Positions 47,009 to 58,276 of a DNA stretch of 64,000 nt are shown piece after piece; position 1 is the first letter of the stretch; the number at the start of each line of letters is the position of its first letter. The notes beneath the pieces were generated by a model. It was not told the DNA's origin and did not search any database. It saw only the letters and a program-made list of their open reading frames with translations. Origin of the DNA: DATKZS01 sp035527835 [NCBI: bacterium] (GTDB taxonomy: Bacteria > RBG-13-61-14); NCBI GenBank assembly GCA_035527835.1, contig DATKZS010000116.1, positions 28,735 through 92,734 on the forward strand, read 5' to 3'. The position numbers and the translations under genes are program-made.

Positions 47009-49837
47009 TTATTTTTCGGCTTCTACTATTTTAATTTCTTCTTCACCAAGTCCATAAAGCTTATAAACCAATTCATCAATTTTCCGGTCCGTAGCCTCGG
47101 CTTGACGCTTAATCACCGTTTTTTGATGTTGCAACCATTCTTCCTCTACTTGCTGATTCAATTTTAACATTTCAATTACCATCTTCACTATTTCGTCATG
47201 AAGCGATTTTACCCTGTCTTTTGGAGGAAAAGGCAATGACAAGATGTCATGAATCGTGACCTGTGGAAAATCGTCTTTCGCGGCCTGCGAAATCTGATGT
47301 ATATATAAATAGGAGATCAATTTACTGTTTAGAAGACCCAAAATAAAATATAATTTTATCGCTTCATCCGTTGCTAGGATACAATAAATATTTTTATTTG
47401 TTATAAAAGAATCCTTAGTAAATGTTGCCATCAGTCTTTGGCGACGATTTACCAGGCGGCGCAATAAAATTCTTTCTCCTTCGAACCAACAAATTTCCTT
47501 GGGACGCTCCGTCATTTGCTCGCCGAATTCCACCCAATGATCGAGGACAAGATTAAGTTGATAACGGTAAACGTCCCCTTCAAAATATTGGTAACTGGAG
47601 GAAGAGGTGCGCTTCGTTGTGAGCAAATTATTCTCGAAAAGTACGCCACGCTTCATCTTGATCGCGTCATTAAAAGTAAGTGGGGCGGTTTTTTGAAGCC
47701 GTCCGAGAATATTTATGGCGTTGGCGTCCAAGACAATTTTATTGCTCTCAAAACGCTTCCAATGACATTGCTTGACCTGCTGATATTTATCCGCCTTCAG
47801 ATCAATTTTTAATAACTTTTCGCGCTTATCATAAATGTAAGTATAGGTTTTGTGATTTAATGTCGGCTTCTCTTTGGAGAGCACAAATATCGAATTGTCA
47901 ACATAGGCGTCCGCGAAAACATCAAATGGCAGTTGAATCAGGTTATCAATCCGGTGAGCCAAGAGCAACTTTCTAAGATGATCATACTCGGGCCCACCGA
48001 GCCAAGCTGAAGGTACAATGAAAGAAAACCTTGCCCCATTTTTCAATAAGCCCAGGCATTTCTCGATAAAAAGAACATAAACATCTCGAACCCTCTGAAA
48101 CGTGGAGTAATGATTTTTAAAATAAAGGGCGTCTCTGGATTCAAACGAAGCGCCATAGGGGGGATTTCCAATTACAACGTCGAATCCAGGATTGTTTCCC
48201 TTGAAGATTCCCGGAAAGCCGCCTTTCCAGTCAAAAGCGTTGATTCGGTAACGTTCTTCGTCCTCAAGAAAATTCATCTGGTGATTATGGTAAATATCCG
48301 GGCCGATCAACGAATTGCCACACTTAATGTTGTCGCCAAGATCAGGCAGAGCTCGTTCTTTGTAAATGAGCTTGAATTGTTTGAGGGTTTCGTAAGTCTC
48401 ATTTTCCAGGACTTTGAGGAGTAGTGAAAGCTTGGTCACTTCTACGGCCTGGGGATCTATATCCACCCCAAAAATATTATTGCAGAGGATGCACTTTTTT
48501 TCAGCAGTTGTAAGCCGATACCCGCCTCCGAGCACAGGGTAGATTTGTTTTTGATACTTTTCCGGAGTTTTTTCGGTGTAATATTCGAGATGCCAATCGA
48601 GAAGCTTCTGATAAGCCCCCAGAAGGAATGATCCGGAACCGCAGGCGGGATCCAGGATTTTCATTTTCGCCGCCTGTGCCGGAGTTTTCCCTTCTAAAAG
48701 CTTTTCTACGGTATTGGCGGCAATGTATTCAACGATGTAGCTGGGCGTATAAAAAACTCCTCCGGCTTTTTTGACTTCAGGTTTCTCTCTCACTCTGGCC
48801 TGGTGGCCTTCGGTTAGGATGATGACGTTGCCAAGAAATTTTTCATAAATTTGACCGAGGATTTCAACCGGCATCAAAGAAAAATCATAGAAATTATCAT
48901 AGAGACTCCTAATAATGATTCTTAACTTGTCATCATCAATCTTGAGGTACGGAGTAATGCTGTCGGGTTCGGTGGTCCGATCCTTATCTCGGAAATGAAA
49001 TAGCCCTGAATTGTAACGGTCGTCAGCTTCCTCGAAGATCTTGAATAGACGTAGGTAGATGCGCTCGCCATTAGTGACTGATAGTAGCCGGCCCGCATTT
49101 TCGATTGCACGGTCTTCAGCTATGCGGAGGAAAATAATGCGGTCAATGGTCGCCTGCACCGCAAAGTTTAGTTGTTGCTGAGTAAGTTTTGAATTGCGGA
49201 GAGCAATATTTGCCGCCAGCAATTTTCGCCAGTGCTCAATTTCCCGCAAAAAAGCGTCGTCAACTTCGATTGTTCCCTTGGCGGCCTTCCTTGATTCGAT
49301 AAATTTTTCTAACTTCCCGTGTTCCACGGCATCGCGGGAAAATATGTTATAAATGTCGTCCCATCGCTCAGCATAATCCTTGTATAGAAAATAGTCTGCG
49401 AGGCCGACATCGGGTTTATCACTTTTTCGAGGCTGTTGCCGGCGGTAGACGGCAAACTCATGAAAATTTGTCAGGATGGCGATTGGAAGCTTGCGGTTCC
49501 AAATATAACTTCTTACTTGAAGCGCAGCCTTCGCATCTTGTTTGATTCTTATTGATGGCTTTTTGGCTTCAACAATAAAGACTTCGGTCTTGCCAATTTT
49601 AAAAATGTAATCAGGCGCTTCACGAGTCGGGCCGCTGGGGATGGAATGCTGCCTCAGGACGTCCCGCCAGGATTCGGGTTTGCCGGACTTGTTGCTGACA
49701 TCCCAGCCTAAAATTTCGAAAAAAGGATCTATAAACTGGCTTTTGGTGGTGTCTTCATTGAAGGAAGCTCCGGTGTGTTCTTCGAGGTTCTCATCGAAAT
49801 TCTTAATGAGGTCAAGTAATTCTTTTGGTGCCGGCAT
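47009..49837 (-). CDS. Type IIG restriction-modification enzyme
   Basis: Product of 942 residues combining nuclease and methyltransferase in one chain. The N-terminal nuclease has PD-(D/E)xK residues D76, E90 and K92 (PDYIF...VEAKK). The methylase has motif I DPACGSGSF (about 396) and motif IV NPPY (about 557), N6-adenine type, followed by a C-terminal target-recognition region. Codons are much more AT-rich than in neighbours, consistent with horizontal transfer. ATG 49837 has GGAG. A promoter lies at 49864-49891. No separate specificity gene is present, as expected for IIG. Confidence 0.92.
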   Translation of the reverse strand: MPAPKELLDLIKNFDENLEEHTGASFNEDTTKSQFIDPFFEILGWDVSNKSGKPESWRDVLRQHSIPSGPTREAPDYIFKIGKTEVFIVEAKKPSIRIKQDAKAALQVRSYIWNRKLPIAILTNFHEFAVYRRQQPRKSDKPDVGLADYFLYKDYAERWDDIYNIFSRDAVEHGKLEKFIESRKAAKGTIEVDDAFLREIEHWRKLLAANIALRNSKLTQQQLNFAVQATIDRIIFLRIAEDRAIENAGRLLSVTNGERIYLRLFKIFEEADDRYNSGLFHFRDKDRTTEPDSITPYLKIDDDKLRIIIRSLYDNFYDFSLMPVEILGQIYEKFLGNVIILTEGHQARVREKPEVKKAGGVFYTPSYIVEYIAANTVEKLLEGKTPAQAAKMKILDPACGSGSFLLGAYQKLLDWHLEYYTEKTPEKYQKQIYPVLGGGYRLTTAEKKCILCNNIFGVDIDPQAVEVTKLSLLLKVLENETYETLKQFKLIYKERALPDLGDNIKCGNSLIGPDIYHNHQMNFLEDEERYRINAFDWKGGFPGIFKGNNPGFDVVIGNPPYGASFESRDALYFKNHYSTFQRVRDVYVLFIEKCLGLLKNGARFSFIVPSAWLGGPEYDHLRKLLLAHRIDNLIQLPFDVFADAYVDNSIFVLSKEKPTLNHKTYTYIYDKREKLLKIDLKADKYQQVKQCHWKRFESNKIVLDANAINILGRLQKTAPLTFNDAIKMKRGVLFENNLLTTKRTSSSSYQYFEGDVYRYQLNLVLDHWVEFGEQMTERPKEICWFEGERILLRRLVNRRQRLMATFTKDSFITNKNIYCILATDEAIKLYFILGLLNSKLISYLYIHQISQAAKDDFPQVTIHDILSLPFPPKDRVKSLHDEIVKMVIEMLKLNQQVEEEWLQHQKTVIKRQAEATDRKIDELVYKLYGLGEEEIKIVEAEK

Positions 49838-49863
49838 CCAGCTCTCCTGGTTTGATGACTGAA

Positions 49864-49891
49864 ATTATAATATATTCATTTACCAAGTCAA
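49864..49891 (-). promoter_or_regulatory. Promoter of the type IIG gene
   Basis: On the minus strand, TTGACT (49891-49886), a 16-nt spacer and TATAAT (49869-49864) are followed by the ATG 27 nt downstream. Confidence 0.6.
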
Positions 49892-50011
49892 ATCTTGACT
49901 CATCCGAAACATTCCAGCCGGCATCAATTATTTCTTCCAAACATGGTCTGAGAGCGAAGCCAGGCTACGCCCTCCTGATCGAATCTGAATGCTGACGTAT
50001 CCGCGGCGGAG

Positions 50012-51634
50012 TCAGTAGATCTTCAGGTGCTGGCCTTGCCAGAAAGTGCATTTTCCCGCGTCTTCCGTGGCGCGGACGGATTGGGGCAGGTCGAGGTACA
50101 TGCGGGAGCGGGAGGACGATTCGTAGCGGGGCCAGGCCATGAGCCCGGGGCCGTTGGGGTCGCCGGTCTTGGCGAAATTGGTCCAGTAGCTCATCATGTC
50201 CTCGGAGAGCGGCGCGGCCTCCGCGATCAGCCGCTCCGTGAAGAACTGGTCCATGTCCGGGCGGTCCAGGGTGGAGAAGATGAACGGGATTTCGAGCGCG
50301 TGGGCCGCGCCGAACAGGTGCGGCGCCAGGTGGCGGTCGTAATCGAAGCGGTAGTAATAGACCGGCGTGAAGGGGGATGCGGCCTGGGCCGCGTCAAAGC
50401 ACTTGCAGGCGAGCATGGCGTCGCCGAGCGCGGCGCTGAGCGCGTCCGCCGGCCGGCGGTAGTCGGAAAAAGGATACAGCCGCTCGATCTCGGCCAACAG
50501 CCCATCGCCGAAGCTCTGGCGTACCACCATCCGGACGAGCGGCCGCGGCGCCAGCCGCACCCCCGGCATGCCCACCGTGAAAATCTTGGCCTCGTCCCGG
50601 TTCGCGCCCACCAGCAGCGGCACCCGCTGGAAGCGGCCCGCCCGCAGCGCCTCGATCGGTATCTCCGGGAGCGCCCACCCGTCCCGATGCGCCAACCAGG
50701 TGTACCGGAGTATCGCGGCCAGATCGAGCGGGTTGGTGTCGTTCTTCTTAGGCTGATCCGCCCGGATTTCCGCGACCGGCTTTGAACGCAGGCACTCGAT
50801 CACGCCGTCGCCCCCGCAACCCATGCGGGCCGCGAATTCTTCTCCGGCGGCGTAGCCCTGTTCCATCGGCGCCACCGCGTCGCACCCGCCGCTCTGGATG
50901 ACGGCCTGGTGGAACAGCCCGGCCGAGAGCGGGCTGACGAGCAGGTTGCACACGCTCCAGCCTCCCGCCGACTCGCCGAAGACCGTGATATTGTCCGGGT
51001 CGCCGGCAAAGGCCGCGATGTTCCCGCGCACCCACTTGAGCGCCGCGATCTGGTCGAGAAAGCCGTAGTCGCCGGAGCTGGAATGCGGGTCCTCCGAGCT
51101 GAGCGCCGGCAGGGCCAGGAACCCGAACACGCCGATCCGGTAGTTGATCGTCACCACCACCACGTCCCGCGACCCGGCCAGGCGCGACCCGTCGTACATC
51201 GGCGCGTTGCCGGAACCCGTCTCCAGCCCGCCGCCGTGCATCCAGAACATCACAGGAAACGTCCCGCTCTTTTGCGGACGCCACACGTTCAGATACAGGC
51301 AGTCCTCGCTGATCTCCGTCTTGGGGTCGCTCGCGGTCAAGAACCCCCTGGCGATCGGCTGCACGCACCACGGCCCGTACTCGCCGGCCTCCAGCACGTC
51401 TTCATGAGCGGCCGGTAACGCCGGCGGCCGCCACCTGAGCCCGCCCACCGGCGGCGCGGCGTAGGGGATGCCCAGGTAAGCGCAGGCCGCGTCCGCGTCA
51501 TGGCCCGCTACCTGGCCGTACGCGGTCCGCGCCGGTTCCGCGCACAACTCATCCGCCCGCGCCGTCGCGGCCGTGAAAATCAGCGCCAGTGCGGCCGCGC
51601 CGATTAATATTTTCCCGCGTCCGTTCATGCTCAT
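50012..51634 (-). CDS. Type B carboxylesterase (copy 1)
   Basis: Product of 540 residues with a signal peptide, so probably periplasmic or secreted. HGGG oxyanion loop (133-136), nucleophile S222 in FGESAGG and the later HALEIPFIF histidine are present. The ATG overlaps the upstream paralogue's stop by 4 nt and has AAGGAA. It resembles the neighbour at 51631-53274 along its whole length, so the pair arose by tandem duplication. Substrate not predictable. Confidence 0.92.
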   Translation of the reverse strand: MSMNGRGKILIGAAALALIFTAATARADELCAEPARTAYGQVAGHDADAACAYLGIPYAAPPVGGLRWRPPALPAAHEDVLEAGEYGPWCVQPIARGFLTASDPKTEISEDCLYLNVWRPQKSGTFPVMFWMHGGGLETGSGNAPMYDGSRLAGSRDVVVVTINYRIGVFGFLALPALSSEDPHSSSGDYGFLDQIAALKWVRGNIAAFAGDPDNITVFGESAGGWSVCNLLVSPLSAGLFHQAVIQSGGCDAVAPMEQGYAAGEEFAARMGCGGDGVIECLRSKPVAEIRADQPKKNDTNPLDLAAILRYTWLAHRDGWALPEIPIEALRAGRFQRVPLLVGANRDEAKIFTVGMPGVRLAPRPLVRMVVRQSFGDGLLAEIERLYPFSDYRRPADALSAALGDAMLACKCFDAAQAASPFTPVYYYRFDYDRHLAPHLFGAAHALEIPFIFSTLDRPDMDQFFTERLIAEAAPLSEDMMSYWTNFAKTGDPNGPGLMAWPRYESSSRSRMYLDLPQSVRATEDAGKCTFWQGQHLKIY

Positions 51635-53274
51635 TTCCGTTCCTTCTTTCTCGTGCCCAGGCTCTCGAGCGATCCCTTGTGCGTCTTGGTGTACTCGTCC
51701 CAGAAGGCGCAACGCGCCACGTTGGGGGCCGGTTCCGTGCGCACCGTGGCATCGAAGACCTGGACCATCCGCGTGTCCGGATTGAACGCGGGCCACTGGG
51801 GCAGGCCCTGGCCGTTGGGATCGCCGGTCTTGGCGAAGTTGAGCCAATAGCCCCGGATGACGCGGCCGAGCGCGCGGGCCGGGGCGATGTTCTGGTCGTT
51901 GTAAAAGAGGCTCATGGGCAGGCGGTCGAAGGAGTCGAAGATGAAGGGGATCTCCATGGCGTGCGCCGCGCCCATGTACTTGCCGAATCTGAAGTCGTCG
52001 TAATCGAAGCGGTAGTAATAGGTGTCCTGCTGCTGCCGGGCCGCGGCCAGCAGGCCCTCGTAAGTGGGGCAGGCCAGGCTGGCGTCCGCGCCCAACATGC
52101 GGCCGTAGGCCTCCACCGGACGGTTGCCGTAATCGCCGAGCGGATAGAGCGCCGTGAGCTTCGCGGCGTCTTCCGGCGCGATGCCGATGACATCAATCAG
52201 GGTCTTCTCGTAGTCTGAGGGCTTGGCGTTTTTTAAGTCGCGCTTGAGCTTCATGGCCTTGCCGAACTCGTCGCGGTTGGACCCGGCCATGAACGACACG
52301 CGGTTGTAATCGCCGGCCCGGATCATGGCGAGCGACGTCGCGGTGAGCAGCCAGCCGTCGTGATGCGGCATGAACCCCATGCCGGACGTGAGTCCCGACG
52401 CGCCCTTGTCCTCGACCTGCTTGGCGGACAGCCGGCGCAGGCAGGCCAGGTCGTCGGGCCGGCAGCCGAGGTTCGCGGCGATGGAGTCGCCCTGCGCGTA
52501 GCCGGGTTCGAGGTCCGCGCTCACGTCGCAGCCGCCGCTCTCCAGGATGGCGCGCTGAAACAGGCCTTTCGCGAGCGGCGTCGCGATCATGGTGCAGATG
52601 GAAAAGCCCCCGGCCGATTCGCCGAAGATGGTGACGTTTTCCGGGTCGCCGCCGAAGGCCGCGATGTTGGCGTGGACCCATTGAAGAGCCGCGACCTGGT
52701 CGAGCGAGCCGTACGAGCCCACCGACCCGTTCTTGTCCTCCGCCCGGAGCGCGGCGAGCGCCAGGAACCCGAAAACGTTGAGCCGGTAATTGGTGGTAAC
52801 CACCACCACGTCTCCGGCCTGCGCCAGACGGTCACCCCAGTACATCGGAGTAAACGCCGCGCCGCCCACGTAGCCCCCGCCGTGGATCCACACCATCACC
52901 GGGAACGTCCCGCTCTTCCTCGGACGCCACACGTTAAGGTACAGGCAGTCCTCGGACATGCCCTCCTTCCCGGCCAGGCCCTCCAGCGCCATCACGCCCT
53001 TCTGCAGGCACCGGTCGCTGAACGCGAGCGCGTCGCGCACCCCGGACCACGGCGCCGGCGGCTCGGGCGCCTTCCACCGCAGCTCGCCCACCGGCGGCGC
53101 CGCGAACGGGATCCCCTTCCACACGCACGTCTCCGTCCCCGTCTCCGCCGCGCCCCGCACCATCCCCGCGCCCGTCCGCACCGGCTCCGTGCAAACATCC
53201 TCCGTTCCCGCGCGCCCCGCGCCGATCAGAATCACAGCGCAGCAGATAATAAAAATAGCCCTTACCTTTTTCAT
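51631..53274 (-). CDS. Type B carboxylesterase (copy 2)
   Basis: Product of 547 residues with a signal peptide (about residues 1-22). HGGG (131-134), S220 in FGESAGG, and AHAMEIPFIF with the catalytic His are intact. It is the upstream member of the tandem pair, and a third, smaller hydrolase gene precedes it. A single-arm TTGGCG repeat (53286-53319) lies just before its start. Confidence 0.92.
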   Translation of the reverse strand: MKKVRAIFIICCAVILIGAGRAGTEDVCTEPVRTGAGMVRGAAETGTETCVWKGIPFAAPPVGELRWKAPEPPAPWSGVRDALAFSDRCLQKGVMALEGLAGKEGMSEDCLYLNVWRPRKSGTFPVMVWIHGGGYVGGAAFTPMYWGDRLAQAGDVVVVTTNYRLNVFGFLALAALRAEDKNGSVGSYGSLDQVAALQWVHANIAAFGGDPENVTIFGESAGGFSICTMIATPLAKGLFQRAILESGGCDVSADLEPGYAQGDSIAANLGCRPDDLACLRRLSAKQVEDKGASGLTSGMGFMPHHDGWLLTATSLAMIRAGDYNRVSFMAGSNRDEFGKAMKLKRDLKNAKPSDYEKTLIDVIGIAPEDAAKLTALYPLGDYGNRPVEAYGRMLGADASLACPTYEGLLAAARQQQDTYYYRFDYDDFRFGKYMGAAHAMEIPFIFDSFDRLPMSLFYNDQNIAPARALGRVIRGYWLNFAKTGDPNGQGLPQWPAFNPDTRMVQVFDATVRTEPAPNVARCAFWDEYTKTHKGSLESLGTRKKERK

Positions 53275-53360
53275 TTCTTCACCTCATTATCTTGGCGGCC
53301 TTGGCGCCTTGGCGTTATTCTTTGTCCCGACAACGCAGACGCGGATAAAACTTAGGCCAT

Positions 53361-54278
53361 TCAGGATTTATTATCAAGCACCTGGTCGAGGAAGTCGAGG
53401 ATGGCGCGGAGGTAGGGGAAGTCGTCGCGGTTTTCGAGGTAGTTGAACTCGTGCCTGGCATCGGCGACGAAGAAGGCCTTGTTGTACACTCCCTTCTGGT
53501 CGAGGGCGTTATGGAGGAAGTCGGATTCGGGGAACACGGAGTCGGCGGTGCCGCACATGATGAAGAAGGGCGGGATGTCCTTGCGGTCAAGGTAGGACGC
53601 GGGCGAGGCCTTTTTGTATTCGAGGGGCTTTTGCTCGGGCGTGCCTCCCATGAAGGCCACGACCATGGGCCGGGTGAGGATGAGGCCCCACAGTTTGGGG
53701 TCCTGGTTGGCGATCCAGTCCATGCGGTAGCCGCCGTACATGAGCACGCCGGCCTGGACCCGGGCGCTGTAGCGTCCGTCGCCGGCGTAGGTGGGCGTGA
53801 AATACGGGTCGTCCCAGGCCAGGGCCACCATGGCCGAGAGATGGCCTCCCGCCGAGTCTCCCATCACCGCCACGCGGGCGGGGTCGCCGTGGTAGAGCTC
53901 GGCCTTCTCCTTGGCGTAGATCACCGCGCCCATGGCGTCGTTGACCGCCGCCGGGAACCGGGCCTCCTGCGACAGCCGGTAGTTGGCGTTGAACACCACG
54001 TACCCGGACTGCGCCAGCAGGCGCATGCGGTGGCGGAACATGGACTTGTCACCCATGGACCAGCCCCCGCCGTGGAGGTAAACGATCATTGGGTATGAGC
54101 CGTCGGCCATGGGCCAGGCGACGTCGAGCTTGAGGCTGCCGGTCGAAGTATCGGCATAGGTCACGTCAAAGATGGTGTCCACCTTCGGCACCACCACCAC
54201 CTCGTCCCCGGCCCGCGCCGGAGAAAAAAACAGCAGCAACAATAAACCGGTTATAGCGGCGATCCTATCTTGCTTCAT
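53361..54278 (-). CDS. Secreted alpha/beta hydrolase (BD-FAE/esterase-lipase type)
   Basis: Product of 305 residues. Signal peptide ends at about Ala-Arg-Ala23. HGGGWS (69-74) is the oxyanion region, S142 lies in GDSAGGHLS, and the late DARHEFNYL supplies the catalytic His. It fits small esterases close to feruloyl- or acetyl-esterases. ATG 54278 has AAGGAA; a 36-residue longer frame runs into the DUF3108 gene. It is in line with the two large carboxylesterases. Confidence 0.9.
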   Translation of the reverse strand: MKQDRIAAITGLLLLLFFSPARAGDEVVVVPKVDTIFDVTYADTSTGSLKLDVAWPMADGSYPMIVYLHGGGWSMGDKSMFRHRMRLLAQSGYVVFNANYRLSQEARFPAAVNDAMGAVIYAKEKAELYHGDPARVAVMGDSAGGHLSAMVALAWDDPYFTPTYAGDGRYSARVQAGVLMYGGYRMDWIANQDPKLWGLILTRPMVVAFMGGTPEQKPLEYKKASPASYLDRKDIPPFFIMCGTADSVFPESDFLHNALDQKGVYNKAFFVADARHEFNYLENRDDFPYLRAILDFLDQVLDNKS

Positions 54279-54363
54279 CCACCGTTCCTTCACTCTCGTG
54301 GTCTTGATTGTACCGGCGCCTTGATGGGACCGCGGGAGCGGCCTGTTGCCGGCTGCTGGAAAT

Positions 54364-55254
54364 TCATGGAGGTCCGGGCGGGGCATGGAATTCCATGAGC
54401 TCCATGTCCACGTGCCCGAAATAGACGTCGCTTCTGGCCTTGAGGAAAGGCCGGGGCGGGTCCGCGGCCATCCACAGGGTAAAGGATGTCATGTCGGCCG
54501 TGCGCTTTTGGTCCTTCATCTTCTGCCGCTCAAAGTAGCGCTTGGTCTCGCGCGCCCGCTCGCCGGGCAGCTCGAAGATGCTGGGCTGAATTCGTATGGC
54601 CTTGAACGTCCCCGCCGGCACCGTGACCTCGCCCTCCTCTGCCGCTTCGACCACCAGCAGGTAGCGCTCGTTCCCGTCAACGACCTCGAAGCTCCGCTGG
54701 TCGCCCGGCTTCCAGGGCAGGCTCCGGATCAGCATGGCCGCGCTCATCGGGCAGAAGGCGTTGGTGAACTCGAACGAGCGCTCCGTGGTCCGGGTCAGCC
54801 TCTTCTTCACCCGCTCGGCCGCGCCCTGCTCATGGTTGAACCGGACGTTCATGTCGTAATAGTCCAGCGACTCGCGGATCTGGATGTTGTAAACCTCCGG
54901 CTGGAGCGTCTCCGGCATCATGCACGAAGAGACCCAGTCCTGGGCCAGGTACAACAGCGCCGCGGCCCCCACCGTCTCCGCGTCGGCGCGCGCGCAGATC
55001 CGTCCCGCCTTTTTCGGGTCCTTGCTGATCTCGAACACCGCCCGCGCCGCGTCGATCCCGTTCCAACTGAACCGGTAAACGCTCTTCTCTCCGGGCCGCA
55101 CCGTGGCCGGGTCGAACTGGTAGCTCTCGAACGTCACCGGCCCCTGCGGATACGGCGCCGGGCCCAGCGCCAGAAGCAAGGAAGGCCCCACGGCGATAAC
55201 GCCGCCAATGGCGAGCAAGGCATGGATGAGTTTGCGGCGCATGGCTATATGCAT
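54364..55254 (-). CDS. DUF3108-type periplasmic protein
   Basis: Product of 296 residues. A signal peptide or anchor at about 5-30 precedes a beta-rich domain with segments RFSWNGIDAARAVFEI and TFTLWMAADPPRPFLKARSDVYFG, typical of the DUF3108 family, whose function is undefined. AGGAGG is only 2 nt from ATG 55254; ATG 55242 may be the real start. It lies between the SDR and the hydrolase genes in the same direction. Confidence 0.75.
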   Translation of the reverse strand: MHIAMRRKLIHALLAIGGVIAVGPSLLLALGPAPYPQGPVTFESYQFDPATVRPGEKSVYRFSWNGIDAARAVFEISKDPKKAGRICARADAETVGAAALLYLAQDWVSSCMMPETLQPEVYNIQIRESLDYYDMNVRFNHEQGAAERVKKRLTRTTERSFEFTNAFCPMSAAMLIRSLPWKPGDQRSFEVVDGNERYLLVVEAAEEGEVTVPAGTFKAIRIQPSIFELPGERARETKRYFERQKMKDQKRTADMTSFTLWMAADPPRPFLKARSDVYFGHVDMELMEFHAPPGPP

Positions 55255-55266
55255 GTCCTCCTGAAT

Positions 55267-55350
55267 AGTAGCCAGTAGCCCGTAGCCCGTAGCCAGGGAC
55301 CGGAATTCTGACTTAAGACCCTGGCTACTAACTACTATCTACTATCTACT
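55267..55350. repeat. Dyad of GTAGCC/AGTAG words
   Basis: Left arm 55267-55299 (AGTAGCC, CGTAGCC repeated) and right arm 55318-55350 (GGCTACTA, ATCTACT repeated). Located between the SDR stop and the DUF3108 start. Confidence 0.8.
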
Positions 55351-55358
55351 TTGTTCTC

Positions 55359-56117
55359 TCATGGTATCATAAGTCCGCCGTCCACGATAACAATTGACCC
55401 GGTCATGTAGGCGGCGAGGTCGGAGCAGAGGAAGAGGACCACGGAGGCCACTTCGGCGGGTTCGCCCAGCCGGCGCATGGGAATGTTCTTCACGTAGTTG
55501 GCGAGCTTTTCCTGGTCAGATGTGAGGTGGGCGATCAGGTCGGTGTTGATCCAGCCCGGCGCCACCGCGTTGACGGTTATGTTATGGCGGGCCCACTCGA
55601 TGGCCATTGCGCGGGTGAAGTGGGCGCAGGCGGCCTTGCTGGCGTGGTAGAGCGACTGGTTGGGTCCCGCGATGAACGACCCCGTGGACGCCAGGTTCAC
55701 GATCCGGCCCGACTTGTGTTCGATCATGCGCCGGCCCGCGGCCTGGGTGAAGAGCATCATGCTCTTCACGTTCACTTCCATCACCCGGTCAAAGTCAGCG
55801 GGCGTGGCGTCCAAGAGCGGCTTCATCATCTCCATGCCCGCGTTGTTGACCAGGATGTCGAGCCCGCCGAGCTCCGCGACCGCCCTCTCCACCGCGGCCT
55901 CCGCCGTCTCCGCCAGCGCGGCGTCGCCCGCGAGCAGCGCTCCCTTCCTGCCGAGCGCCCGGACCCCGCGCACCGTCTCTTGAAGCTGCTCTTCCGTCCG
56001 CGCCGTCACCATCACGTCCGCGCCAGCCTGGGCCAGCTTGAGCGCGATGGCCCTTCCAATCCCGCGCCCGCCCCCGGTCACCAGCGCGGCCCGGCCGGAA
56101 AGATCTATCGGAATCAT
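55359..56117 (-). CDS. Short-chain dehydrogenase/reductase
   Basis: Product of 252 residues of the classical SDR family. TGGGRGIG (14-21), NNAG (91-94), catalytic Y157 and K161 of YHASK, and GWINTD after the active site are intact. It resembles FabG-like 3-oxoacyl reductases, but no ACP partner is adjacent, so the substrate is open. ATG 56117 has GAGAGG; the longer frame to 56210 crosses a repeat and was rejected. It lies downstream of the acyl-CoA synthetase. Confidence 0.93.
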   Translation of the reverse strand: MIPIDLSGRAALVTGGGRGIGRAIALKLAQAGADVMVTARTEEQLQETVRGVRALGRKGALLAGDAALAETAEAAVERAVAELGGLDILVNNAGMEMMKPLLDATPADFDRVMEVNVKSMMLFTQAAGRRMIEHKSGRIVNLASTGSFIAGPNQSLYHASKAACAHFTRAMAIEWARHNITVNAVAPGWINTDLIAHLTSDQEKLANYVKNIPMRRLGEPAEVASVVLFLCSDLAAYMTGSIVIVDGGLMIP

Positions 56118-56143
56118 CTCATCCTCTCTCTCGCCGCCGATTG

Positions 56144-56327
56144 GGAGTGCGCCGGCACGACGGCGCTTTGCTTGAGGCCGGAACCAGTAGAGAACTTGAT
56201 GTTGCCGCATAAACTCAAAAAAAGAATTTCCCTGTAATTATCTCTGCGCCCTCTGCGTCTCTGCGGTTATGTCCAGCGCCGATAGGGTTGTGGGGCCAAT
56301 GAAAGCGCCGTCGTGCCGGCGCACTCC
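56144..56327. repeat. Paired GGAGTGCG element (perfect 26-bp inverted repeat)
   Basis: 56144-56169 (GGAGTGCGCCGGCACG...) is the exact inverse of 56302-56327. The 132-bp middle holds a single-arm CGCAGAG copy (56241-56269). A diverged copy of the same pair is at 37577-37775, so this is a repeated small element of about 184-199 bp. Confidence 0.8.
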
Positions 56328-56350
56328 AAAAAGCCGCGGCGTTTCCCCCT

Positions 56351-58189
<1,839 letters not shown>

Positions 58190-58207
58190 TGCTCCAACCT
58201 CCTTGCA

Positions 58208-58276
58208 AGTAAAAAGTAAAAAGGCAAAAATTTGTTTTTCACTTTTTCCTTTTTACTTTTTCCTTTTTACTTTTCT
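58208..58276. repeat. Dyad of AGTAAAAA/TTTTTACT words
   Basis: Left arm 58208-58230, right arm 58235-58276 in inverse with two TTTTTCC units. A/T-rich, between dapF and the acyl-CoA synthetase; it could terminate both strands. Confidence 0.75.
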
